Assembly (NCBI GenBank): GCA_905478795.1
Contig: CAJQJX010000026.1
Span: 1-43,775 of the forward strand
Reading direction: 5' to 3'
Length of the DNA stretch: 43,775 bases
Source: an uncultured Flavobacteriales bacterium
GTDB taxonomy: Bacteria; Bacteroidota; Bacteroidia; Flavobacteriales_D; Sanyastnellaceae
The notes under the pieces are model-generated. The model saw nothing but the letters and a program-made list of their open reading frames with translations, made no database searches and was not told the DNA's origin. The position numbers were made by a program, and so were the translations under genes. Below are positions 18,249 to 25,579 of the stretch, piece by piece. Numbering within the stretch: position 1 is the stretch's first letter; the number at the start of each line of letters is the position of its first letter.

Positions 18249-18388
18249 AGTGGAGGGAGGTTCTATCTCCCGTACTCCATTCCGCAAGTTCAGGTTTCAT
18301 TTTGAGTCTGAAATCTGTCTTGTTGTTGTTTTTCAAACAGTTACATCCTGATTCTCACCGCCGTATAATGGCGGATAAACACAGAAAT

Positions 18389-18430
18389 AAAAAAGGCGGA
18401 GCCTCCAAATGAAGGGGCTCCGCCTTTTTA
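18389..18430 (-). terminator. Strong terminator, possibly bidirectional
   Basis: A GC-rich 9-bp stem (GGCGGAGCC with GGCTCCGCC) is flanked by A5/T5 runs, so it can work in either direction. It sits just after the FKBP stop and separates the yaaA-FKBP operon from the metalloprotease gene. The remaining 18249-18388 shows no gene; a small inverted repeat GGGAG/CTCCC lies in the metalloprotease leader close to the start. Confidence 0.9.
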
Positions 18431-18450
18431 AAAATAAATGTTCAGTTCAA

Positions 18451-19161
18451 TCAGTCTGCCTGCTCGACTTCGAGGAGCTCCACCTTGAACACCAAAGTTG
18501 AGTTGGCGCCAATCACATCGCCTGTGGCGCGGCCTCCATAGGCCAGCTCTGAAGGGATGTAGAATGTGGTCTGACCACCCTTCTTCATGGTTTGAAGACC
18601 TTCTGTCCAGCCAGAGATGACTTGGTTCAAACCAAAAGTGGCAGGTTGTCCACGGTCATAGCTGCTGTCAAAGGTGGTGCCGTCAATCAAAGTGCCATGG
18701 TAATGAACGGTGACCTTGTCTGTAGCGCTTGGGCTGGGACCATCTCCCTCGCGGTCTACGCGATATTGGAGGCCAGATTCCGTCACGACAACGCCGTCTT
18801 TCCCTTTGTTCTCTTCCAAGAACGCCAATCCTGCTTGGAGGTTGGATTCTCCGGCTTTGGCTTCTTTGGCCTGCATGGTGGTGCGAACGAGTTCGTTAGC
18901 CTGCTCAGGCGTCATTGCAGCATTTCCGGCCTGAACGTCCGTAAATGCCTGGGCAATTTGTCCAGGAACGTAGTCTGTGATGCCTTGACTTTGAACATTG
19001 GAGGCAAAGAGCACACCGAGTGCATAGCTCAAAGAGTCGTTGTTGTTTTCCATTTCGGTGGTTGGTGTATTCTGACCGTTGACAGCGCAGCCAGTCCAAG
19101 CCAGAGGGGCAAAAACCAAGCTGACCGACAAGGCCAACGTGTGAATCGGGTTGATTTTCAT
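18451..19161 (-). CDS. FKBP-type peptidyl-prolyl isomerase, FklB/Mip-like, exported
   Basis: 236 residues. The signal sequence ends near LAWTGCAVNG; the Cys could be a lipid attachment site, though Trp at -3 is atypical. Residues about 40-125 form the helical dimerisation segment of Mip/FklB proteins (SYALGVLFASNVQSQG). Residues about 128-233 are the FKBP domain, with VTVHYHGTLIDGTTFDSS, the active-site GWTEGLQTMKKG and the IPSELAYG motif. It catalyses proline cis-trans isomerisation to aid folding of exported proteins. The ATG overlaps the yaaA stop (ATGA), so it is translationally coupled in a two-gene operon that ends at the strong terminator. Confidence 0.92.
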   Translation of the reverse strand: MKINPIHTLALSVSLVFAPLAWTGCAVNGQNTPTTEMENNNDSLSYALGVLFASNVQSQGITDYVPGQIAQAFTDVQAGNAAMTPEQANELVRTTMQAKEAKAGESNLQAGLAFLEENKGKDGVVVTESGLQYRVDREGDGPSPSATDKVTVHYHGTLIDGTTFDSSYDRGQPATFGLNQVISGWTEGLQTMKKGGQTTFYIPSELAYGGRATGDVIGANSTLVFKVELLEVEQAD

Positions 19162-19931
19162 GATAAAGGGGTGTTGTTGCGGGTAAAAATGAGGGTGTCG
19201 CTGCCGCTCAAAGCAGGATTGAAGGTGTAGCCGTCTTCAGTGAAGCCCTGGATTCCTTCGCGTGAGTCGATCTTCTCTTGCAGCAAGTATTTCGCCATGC
19301 GACCTCGCGCAGTTTTCGCGTAGGTGCCAATCATCTTGTAGGCGCCTTGACGTTCTTCTTTGAATTGCACGTGGATGAACCGGTCCTTGAGGGCTGGCTG
19401 ATCTACGGCCTTGAAGTATTCTTGACTGGCGAGGTTGACGATGTCGTCATGATGGTCCTCTTCATGCAAGCTGTTCGCCAGAGTCGAACCCCAGTATTCA
19501 TATAGATTTTGGTGGCCATCGGGAGACCATTTCCCACCCATCTCAAGTCTGTACTCTTGAATTAAATCCAAGGGGCGCAGCAATCCGTAAAGGCCAGAGA
19601 TGATCCTCAAGCGGTCTTGGGCGTAGTCCAGGTCACTGGCGTTCCATCGCTCGGCGCCCAATGAACGGAAAACTTCGCCGTGGAAAGCGTGGATGGCTGT
19701 CCGCGCATTGCCAGGGTGAAAAGGGCCTCCCCACTGCATGTGGCGCCTTGCAGTTTCCAGTGCCAAATCCGGGCTAATGTCCATCATGGTCTGGAGAATG
19801 TCCTCGGACTCAAGAGATAACGAGGACATCAGCTCCGACGCGTTGTCCGCGAAAAGAGGCTGGCTCGCTCCGGCATCGACAGGGATGTCGCCATTCCTGA
19901 AAGTCTTGGCAGGGGACAGCAAAATGCGCAT
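19158..19931 (-). CDS. yaaA: Peroxide stress protein YaaA (DUF328)
   Basis: 257 residues, full length for the family. Recognised by MRILLSPAKTF at the N-terminus, the RARTAI-like segment NARTAIHAFHGEVF, SGLYGLLRPLDLIQEYRLEMG, and TYAKTARGRMAKY near the C-terminus. In E. coli, YaaA limits intracellular free iron and DNA damage under hydrogen peroxide; the fold binds DNA. It is cytoplasmic. It is first in an operon with the FKBP isomerase (4-base overlap). An exact -7 element lies 7 bases before the ATG, and the divergent secreted-protein gene starts only 51 bases away. Confidence 0.93.
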   Translation of the reverse strand: MRILLSPAKTFRNGDIPVDAGASQPLFADNASELMSSLSLESEDILQTMMDISPDLALETARRHMQWGGPFHPGNARTAIHAFHGEVFRSLGAERWNASDLDYAQDRLRIISGLYGLLRPLDLIQEYRLEMGGKWSPDGHQNLYEYWGSTLANSLHEEDHHDDIVNLASQEYFKAVDQPALKDRFIHVQFKEERQGAYKMIGTYAKTARGRMAKYLLQEKIDSREGIQGFTEDGYTFNPALSGSDTLIFTRNNTPLS

Positions 19932-19938
19932 GGGGCCG

Positions 19939-19946
19939 CAAACTTA
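19939..19946 (-). promoter_or_regulatory. Exact -7 element TAAGTTTG before yaaA
   Basis: Exact TAnnTTTG match (read on the minus strand) separated from the yaaA ATG by 7 bases. The same 8-mer serves the icmF promoter. No -33 TTG at usual spacing. Confidence 0.5.
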
Positions 19947-19969
19947 CGGCAATGGGAGTGCCTCATGTC

Positions 19970-19977
19970 TTACTTTG
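19970..19977 (+). promoter_or_regulatory. Candidate -7 element TTACTTTG
   Basis: One mismatch to TAnnTTTG (T for A at position 2), five bases before ATG 19983. Its position selects that ATG over the in-frame ATG at 19965. Confidence 0.35.
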
Positions 19978-19982
19978 TGCCC

Positions 19983-21896
19983 ATGAATTGTCAAGGACTG
20001 CGCTTATTCGTTCTACCGATACTCATGTTGCTCTCTTCCGCTTTGATGGCCCAGGATTGTCCTGCAGGAGAATCGGCTTTTGAACTGAGGGTCCATACAG
20101 ATGCCTGGGGATACGAGGTGTATTGGGAGTTAAGTCTCGACGGCATGGCCTGTGGAGACAGTCCTTTATACTGGGGAGGCAACGCAGAAAACGTGGGGTG
20201 CGACGGAGAAGGTATTCCCGGGGCGCCTTCGGGGAATTATGCTTCGAACTCGACGTTCATCTTGGACACACTGTGCGCCGCTCCCGATGTCACACTGAAT
20301 TTGCATCACATTGACGATTACGGAGATGGCGGTACTTTTTTCGAGGTGCTCGTTGAGGGCGTTGTGAACCACAGTTTTTCAGGAACTGGAAACGGCAATC
20401 TTTGGGCTTTCAACCCCTTTGAGTCTATTGGCCCTGCTTACGACTCTCCCTGTGGCGCCGTCGAGATCGAAGTCAATGGCCCCCAAGTTGTGGTCAACAA
20501 TGACAGCTGCACTGCGGCCTATGGTGAGCTTGGTGGAGGCACTTTTCCAGGTGTCTATGGTTGCCAAATCAACGGTGGTTGGTGTGAGGGAGCAGTCACG
20601 GGATCTGCCTGGCTCACGTTTGAGGCCACTGCAGGGAATTGTCTCATTTCGGCGTGCAATGACACCACCGATTTTGATACGCAAATGGCCCTTTGGAAAG
20701 CAGAGGATTGTTCTGATTTCGGCACCTATACTCTGGTGGGCGCCAACGACGATCTTCCAGGGGGATGTGGTCCGGGAGCTTATTACGCCAGTTCACTGTG
20801 GACCGGTTGCTTGGACAGCGGCGCCACCTACCTGATCCAAATTGATGGGTGGGCATCTTCAGTGGGAACAGCAGGGGTGACGATACAGACCCAAGAAACA
20901 GATGAACAAATCACAGGCGTCACAGGAGGTCTCGCCTGTCCTTTAGGCAAGGAAGAAGTGCCCAATGGAACGGTCGTGCTCAACCCCATTGGCGTGGGGT
21001 CTGATTTCACAGCAGCCTGGATAGGACCCGACGGCTTTTCGGGCGAAGGGCAGCAGATCAGCGGTTTGTCTAGTGGCACTTACTCAGCGGTGATTGTCTC
21101 AAACTGTGGCTCCACCTTCACGTATTCGGTCACTTTAGACGAGCCGGACCCCATCTCTTTGGACTTGGAACTGGTGGCTCCAGGTTGCCCGGACTTGCCC
21201 GATGGCGAAGCCTATTTGGGGGTTGCAGGCGGCACAGAGCCTTACACCATCACCTGGTCAGGTGAACTCGGTGTGATTGAAACAGGCACGGTGATCTCAG
21301 ATCTTGGCGAAGGCCAATACAGTGTCGTGATGGAAGACGACAATGGGTGCACGCAAGAATTGGACTTTACCCTAGAGGCCAACGATGACGCGTTCTCCTT
21401 TAGCTTGGGCACAGACACGACCATTTGTGATGATGAGCAATTGGTGCTTTCAGCCCCCGCTGGGTTGGAATATCTCTGGAGCAATGGCAGTATCGATCAG
21501 TTCATTGTAGTTGACGGGGCTGATTTAGGCCCTGGAACTTACCCTTTCATAGTAGAGGCTTCTAACCCCTTTGGATGCAGCCATGCAGACGCGATTTTTG
21601 TGACCGTCTATAATTGTACCAACAGCGTTGGCGAGGTGGGAAAGAAGGAGCCTCAGGTTCAGGTCTATCCCAATCCAGCCCATGGCGTGGAAGGGTGGAC
21701 TTTGTCATGGAACGGCGCCCTTCAAGGGTGGACGAGGAACTGGAGTTTGAGGGATGTCACCGGCAGGGTGGTACAGAAAGGCAGGGTGTCAGAGGGACAG
21801 AATACAGCGGCAGTGACCGCATTGGGATTGGCGCAAGGGCAGTACGTATGGCATGCAGAAGGGACGACAGTTTCTTTGCGTGTGCAATTGAACTGA
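19983..21896 (+). CDS. Secreted protein with SprB-like repeats and T9SS type A sorting domain
   Basis: 637 residues from ATG 19983, which opens directly into a signal peptide (MNCQGLRLFVLPILMLLSS...). Domain order: a PDAW...GDG-type domain (about 27-135, VHTDAWGYEVYWELSLDG and DDYGDGGTFFEV); a pre-peptidase-like beta domain (about 160-310, ISACNDTTDFDTQMALW); two SprB-like repeats (about 320-470, with GGTEPYTITWSG and GQYSVVMEDDNGCTQ); a short Ig-like segment; and a C-terminal type A sorting domain (VYPNPAHG ... GQYVWHAEG). It is likely on the cell surface. There is no catalytic motif. It is divergent from yaaA. Confidence 0.82.
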   Translation: MNCQGLRLFVLPILMLLSSALMAQDCPAGESAFELRVHTDAWGYEVYWELSLDGMACGDSPLYWGGNAENVGCDGEGIPGAPSGNYASNSTFILDTLCAAPDVTLNLHHIDDYGDGGTFFEVLVEGVVNHSFSGTGNGNLWAFNPFESIGPAYDSPCGAVEIEVNGPQVVVNNDSCTAAYGELGGGTFPGVYGCQINGGWCEGAVTGSAWLTFEATAGNCLISACNDTTDFDTQMALWKAEDCSDFGTYTLVGANDDLPGGCGPGAYYASSLWTGCLDSGATYLIQIDGWASSVGTAGVTIQTQETDEQITGVTGGLACPLGKEEVPNGTVVLNPIGVGSDFTAAWIGPDGFSGEGQQISGLSSGTYSAVIVSNCGSTFTYSVTLDEPDPISLDLELVAPGCPDLPDGEAYLGVAGGTEPYTITWSGELGVIETGTVISDLGEGQYSVVMEDDNGCTQELDFTLEANDDAFSFSLGTDTTICDDEQLVLSAPAGLEYLWSNGSIDQFIVVDGADLGPGTYPFIVEASNPFGCSHADAIFVTVYNCTNSVGEVGKKEPQVQVYPNPAHGVEGWTLSWNGALQGWTRNWSLRDVTGRVVQKGRVSEGQNTAAVTALGLAQGQYVWHAEGTTVSLRVQLN

Positions 21897-21927
21897 CCCA
21901 TAAAATTTGGCGGAAGCCACATCTACC

Positions 21928-22944
21928 ATGATTGACTTGAGGAGCGATACGGTCACCCGGCCGACAGAGGCGATGCTCAAAGCCATGATGGCGGCTCCTA
22001 CGGGGGACGATGTCTACGCAGAAGACCCCACAGTTAACCTGCTCCAGTCTGAATTGGCTGAACGCTTTGGGCATGAAGCGGGCTTGTTTTGTCCTTCCGG
22101 TACCATGGCGAATCAAATCGCCATCAATGTCCATGTTGCACCAGGGGATGAGGTCATTTGCCACCGGTTAAGCCACATCTACAACTACGAGGGTGGCGGC
22201 ATTGCCAGAAACAGCGGTGCGAGTGTTCGCTTGGTGGACGCGGCAGAAGGCGCAGTACCCGCCGAGGTTATTCGTGCCGAAGTCAATCCTGAAGACAGTC
22301 ATTTTGCGCGTACCTCGCTGGTTTGTGTGGAGGACACCGTCAACAAAGGGGGCGGTGCAGTCCAGTCGCTGAAGACCTTGTCGGAGGGCAGTGAGGCGAG
22401 CCGCGCACTCGGATTGCCTTTTCACTTGGACGGCGCACGGGCGTGGAACGCATTGCGCAAAACGGGAGAGGATTGGACCCGCTACGGACGGCTGTTCGAT
22501 AGCGTCAGTTTGTGCCTGTCAAAAGGGTTGGGAACCCCCGCAGGTTCTGTTCTTTTGGGCAGCAAAGACTTCATTTCCGAGGCACACCGGACGCGCAAAG
22601 TAATGGGGGGCGGAATGCGCCAAGTGGGCATTTTGGCAGCGGCAGGGCTTCACGCGATTGAGCACCACTTCGATCGGTTGCAAGAGGACCACGATCGGGC
22701 TGCAAGGATCGGAGACTTATTGGCTGAGCATCCCGCGATTGACCATGTGGCACGGGTAGACACCAACATCGTCATTGCGCAGCTCAAAAACGGACGCCCA
22801 GCGGCTGAATTGGTGGATGCCCAGCATTCCGCAGGCATTCTGTGTTCGGCTTTTGGCCCGGACAAGGTGCGGTGGGTCACCCACCTTGACTTTGGAGACG
22901 AGGCCTTAGGGCGCGTGCTTCAAGCCTTGCATTCCTGGCATTAA
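21928..22944 (+). CDS. ltaE: Low-specificity L-threonine aldolase
   Basis: 338 residues from ATG 21928, since MIDLRSDTVTRPT is the canonical N-terminus; an in-frame TTG at 21907 is unlikely. This PLP enzyme cleaves L-threonine or L-allo-threonine to glycine and acetaldehyde. Visible family motifs are PTGDDVYAEDPTVN, the PLP-site SGTMANQIAI, HLDGARAWNA, and the Schiff-base lysine Lys199 in SLCLSKGLGTPAGS. It is cytoplasmic. A TAAAATTTG box (21901-21909) lies 18 bases before the ATG. It is probably its own transcription unit; an imperfect hairpin follows the stop. Confidence 0.93.
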   Translation: MIDLRSDTVTRPTEAMLKAMMAAPTGDDVYAEDPTVNLLQSELAERFGHEAGLFCPSGTMANQIAINVHVAPGDEVICHRLSHIYNYEGGGIARNSGASVRLVDAAEGAVPAEVIRAEVNPEDSHFARTSLVCVEDTVNKGGGAVQSLKTLSEGSEASRALGLPFHLDGARAWNALRKTGEDWTRYGRLFDSVSLCLSKGLGTPAGSVLLGSKDFISEAHRTRKVMGGGMRQVGILAAAGLHAIEHHFDRLQEDHDRAARIGDLLAEHPAIDHVARVDTNIVIAQLKNGRPAAELVDAQHSAGILCSAFGPDKVRWVTHLDFGDEALGRVLQALHSWH

Positions 22945-22957
22945 CAGAAGGCGGCCA

Positions 22958-22982
22958 CTCCGCTTCAAAGAAGACTTCGGAG
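22958..22982 (+). terminator. Imperfect hairpin between ltaE and the S46 peptidase gene
   Basis: Outer arms CTCCG/CGGAG with an inner CTTC/GAAG pairing, no true T-run behind. It could be a weak ltaE terminator, and it abuts the -7-like element of the next gene. Confidence 0.3.
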
Positions 22983-22984
22983 CG

Positions 22985-22992
22985 TTAATTTG
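22985..22992 (+). promoter_or_regulatory. Candidate -7 element TTAATTTG
   Basis: One mismatch to TAnnTTTG, five bases before ATG 22998. The identical 8-mer occurs upstream of the SprB-like gene at 39327. Confidence 0.35.
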
Positions 22993-22997
22993 CCGAC

Positions 22998-25331
22998 ATG
23001 ATTGCAACCTGTAAGAATGTTGGCGCTTCCCTCCGCAAGGGGATGTGGATGGCCTTGGCCTTGTGTTTCACCTTTTCTGCTCAAGCCACGGAGGGCATGT
23101 GGATTCCTGCTCTGCTCAAAGCCGTGGAGGGCGACATGCAGGACATGGGCCTGAAGCTGACAGCGGAAGACATCTATTCGATCAACCGCAGCTCTTTGAA
23201 GGACGCCATCGTTCAATTTGGAGGCGGATGCACGGCCAGTGTGATTTCTGACCAAGGGCTGCTTTTGACCAACCACCATTGTGGTTACGGACAGATTCAA
23301 TCGCACAGCAGTTTGGAGCGGGACATCCTCAAAGATGGTTTTTGGGCCATGTCAAAAGAGGAAGAACTCATCAACCCGGGCCTTACAGCGATGTTCATCG
23401 TGCGCATAGAAGACGTCACGGACATCATGCGGGCAGCCAAAGAGGAAGGGGAAGAGGCCGCAAAAGCCCAGCGCGAAGCCTTGGTGAGCGAGGCAACAGA
23501 TGGCACTGATTACGATGCGGTGGTGAGGGATTTTCTGTACGGCAATCAGCAGTTTTTAATCGTGACACGGACGTTCACAGACGTGCGTCTTGTAGGGGCT
23601 CCGCCGAGTTCCATCGGCAAATTTGGTGGCGACACAGACAACTGGGTTTGGCCCCGACATACCGGTGATTTTTCATTATTCAGAATCTACAGTGGCCCGG
23701 ATGGGGCTCCTGCAGAGCCCAGCGATGACAACATTCCTTTGGATCCGGCCCACCATCTGCCCGTGTCCATGCACGGTATGGAGGAGGGCGATTTCACCAT
23801 GGTCTTTGGATTTCCAGGCCGCACAGAGCGCTATATCCCCGCAGTTCAGGTCGATCACTTGATCAATACGCTCAATCCAACACGGATCGCAATGCGCACA
23901 GCAAGCCTCGAGGTCATCAACGCAGCCATGCGGGCAGACGACGGCACACGCATCGCATATGCTGCCAAACAAAGCCGCATTGCCAACGCCTGGAAGAAGT
24001 GGATCGGACAAAATGAAGGGCTCATTGACTTTGGGGCTGTCGCTGAGAAGCGACGTGCTCAGGTCGAAGTGGCCAAAGAGATCCGATCCCAAGGCATGGA
24101 TGAGTTCAGTACAGTGGTCGGCGATTTGACCAAGGATTTCGAAGCATTGCGGCCTTACATGGAAGCGCGATCGCTCTTCATTGAGTGGTTCTATTACGGT
24201 CCCGAGATTTTGAGGTGGGCGGCAGAAGCGGGTGATGTGTTGACCATGGCCGCCGACAAAACAGTCTCGGACAGTGCCTTTGATGCCCGTGCACAGGAGG
24301 TGCTCGATGCTGCAGCTGGGTTTTATCCTGACTACAGGGCAGCAGTGGACCGCAAAGTGTTTGCTGCCGTCTTTCCGCTGTACATGGATGCGCTGCCCCA
24401 AGGGTTCGCCCCTGATGTGGCGGCAGCGACGTGGGCGATGTCCAAGGATCAGGATGCAAAAGCCATCGCCGACGACCTCTTCGATGGCAGCATACTGGAC
24501 GATGGGGATGCCTTTATTGCCTTGCTAGAGTCCCGTGACCGGAAGGGCTTAAAGAAGCACGCTAAAGACCGCTTGATCGAGTGGTCACAGCAAACAAGCG
24601 ACAGCTATTGGGTCAAGGTTAGGGGTGAATATGGACGCCTTCAATCGGCCATGGAAGAGGACATGGGGCGCTACCTGCTGGCGTTGGGTCAGGTGTACCC
24701 CGATAGCACTTTCTGGCCGGACGCCAACAGCACGCTGCGCCTGACTTACGGATTGATGGAGGGCAGCGAGCCCCGGGATGCCGTGAGCTACAAGCCCTTT
24801 TCGACGGCGCGAGGTGTGCTCGACAAGTATGTTCCAGGTGATGCTGAGTTTGACCTTCCGGAGGGGCTGGTGGCCAAGCTAAAGGCGCAGGAATATGGAC
24901 CCTATGCCGACTCAGAAGGAAACCTCAGGGTGTGCTTTCTGGGGTCGAATCACACCACGGGGGGAAATTCAGGGTCTCCCGCCATCAATGGTACCGGCGA
25001 CCTCGTGGGGTTGAACTTTGACCGCACCTGGGAGAGCACCATGAGCGATGTGCGTTTTGATGCAGACCGCTGCCGCAACATCATGGTGGACATACGCTAC
25101 GTGCTATGGGTGACCGATGTCTATGCAGGAGCAACGCACCTTGTGCAAGAGATGACCCTTACAGAGCGCGACCCGGACAATTTGAGCCCAAACTGGCGTC
25201 CGTTTGGAACGGGAACCGGTATCGGCCGGGGGTATGAACAGAGCGAGGAAGAAGTCAGGGACAACTTCCGCAAGCGTTCCATGGAGCGCATGCAGGAACG
25301 CCGTCAAAAGATGGAGGCAGGGGAAGAGTGA
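22998..25331 (+). CDS. dpp11: S46 family dipeptidyl-peptidase, DPP11-type (Asp/Glu-specific)
   Basis: 777 residues with a signal peptide (cleavage near SAQA-TEGMW). It is a periplasmic exopeptidase that removes dipeptides from peptide N-termini, feeding amino-acid catabolism. Chymotrypsin-fold catalytic elements are His in TNHHCGYG (about 94), Asp in WPRHTGDFSLFR, and Ser658 in GGNSGSPA. The residue 18 after the catalytic Ser is Arg (GLNFDRTWES). In the family this position is Arg in DPP11 (acidic P1) and Gly in DPP7 (hydrophobic P1), so I assign DPP11 specificity; that step is inference from established structure-function work on the Porphyromonas enzymes. Length matches the family. The gene stands alone, with a convergent small gene 15 bases beyond the stop. 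Confidence 0.92.
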   Translation: MIATCKNVGASLRKGMWMALALCFTFSAQATEGMWIPALLKAVEGDMQDMGLKLTAEDIYSINRSSLKDAIVQFGGGCTASVISDQGLLLTNHHCGYGQIQSHSSLERDILKDGFWAMSKEEELINPGLTAMFIVRIEDVTDIMRAAKEEGEEAAKAQREALVSEATDGTDYDAVVRDFLYGNQQFLIVTRTFTDVRLVGAPPSSIGKFGGDTDNWVWPRHTGDFSLFRIYSGPDGAPAEPSDDNIPLDPAHHLPVSMHGMEEGDFTMVFGFPGRTERYIPAVQVDHLINTLNPTRIAMRTASLEVINAAMRADDGTRIAYAAKQSRIANAWKKWIGQNEGLIDFGAVAEKRRAQVEVAKEIRSQGMDEFSTVVGDLTKDFEALRPYMEARSLFIEWFYYGPEILRWAAEAGDVLTMAADKTVSDSAFDARAQEVLDAAAGFYPDYRAAVDRKVFAAVFPLYMDALPQGFAPDVAAATWAMSKDQDAKAIADDLFDGSILDDGDAFIALLESRDRKGLKKHAKDRLIEWSQQTSDSYWVKVRGEYGRLQSAMEEDMGRYLLALGQVYPDSTFWPDANSTLRLTYGLMEGSEPRDAVSYKPFSTARGVLDKYVPGDAEFDLPEGLVAKLKAQEYGPYADSEGNLRVCFLGSNHTTGGNSGSPAINGTGDLVGLNFDRTWESTMSDVRFDADRCRNIMVDIRYVLWVTDVYAGATHLVQEMTLTERDPDNLSPNWRPFGTGTGIGRGYEQSEEEVRDNFRKRSMERMQERRQKMEAGEE

Positions 25332-25346
25332 TCCCCCAATCCCCGA

Positions 25347-25463
25347 TCAGCTCAAGAAATAGATGGAGATGATCAGGATGGCGAACAGGAAAAGGGCCAG
25401 AACTACTGGTCCGCCGATTTCGTTCTGCTCGGCTTCTGAATGGTCGTCGTGGTCGTGTGACAT
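25347..25463 (-). CDS. Small single-pass membrane protein (38 residues)
   Basis: Starting at ATG 25463 the frame encodes MSHDHDDHSEAEQNEIGG followed by a 20-residue hydrophobic helix ending ISIYFLS-stop. The His/Asp-rich head could bind metal. An upstream in-frame extension to 25646 would run into non-membrane, low-quality sequence, so I reject it. An exact TAnnTTTG lies 24 bases before this ATG, which supports it as a real gene. I do not recognise the family; such tiny helices are common as small subunits of respiratory or transport complexes, but nothing here proves that. Confidence 0.5.
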   Translation of the reverse strand: MSHDHDDHSEAEQNEIGGPVVLALFLFAILIISIYFLS

Positions 25464-25487
25464 GATGTAAGCGCGTGTGTTGCCCTG

Positions 25488-25495
25488 CAAAAATA
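25488..25495 (-). promoter_or_regulatory. Exact -7 element TATTTTTG before the small membrane protein
   Basis: Exact TAnnTTTG on the minus strand, 24 bases before ATG 25463; predicted leader of about 17 nt. A TTG lies 27 bases upstream, too far for the usual spacing. Confidence 0.4.
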
Positions 25496-25566
25496 GCACA
25501 GTGCAGCTGGAGGACATGTGTTCAATTTGCCCCGTGCAACCGGAGTAACCTCGAAGTCGTTTGCCC

Positions 25567-25574
25567 TTAAATTG
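25567..25574 (+). promoter_or_regulatory. Weak -7-like element TTAAATTG
   Basis: Two mismatches to TAnnTTTG, but placed five bases before ATG 25580 as in other genes here. The bases around it (TTAAATTGCC) resemble the box before the S46 peptidase gene (TTAATTTGCC). Confidence 0.25.
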
Positions 25575-25579
25575 CCAGA

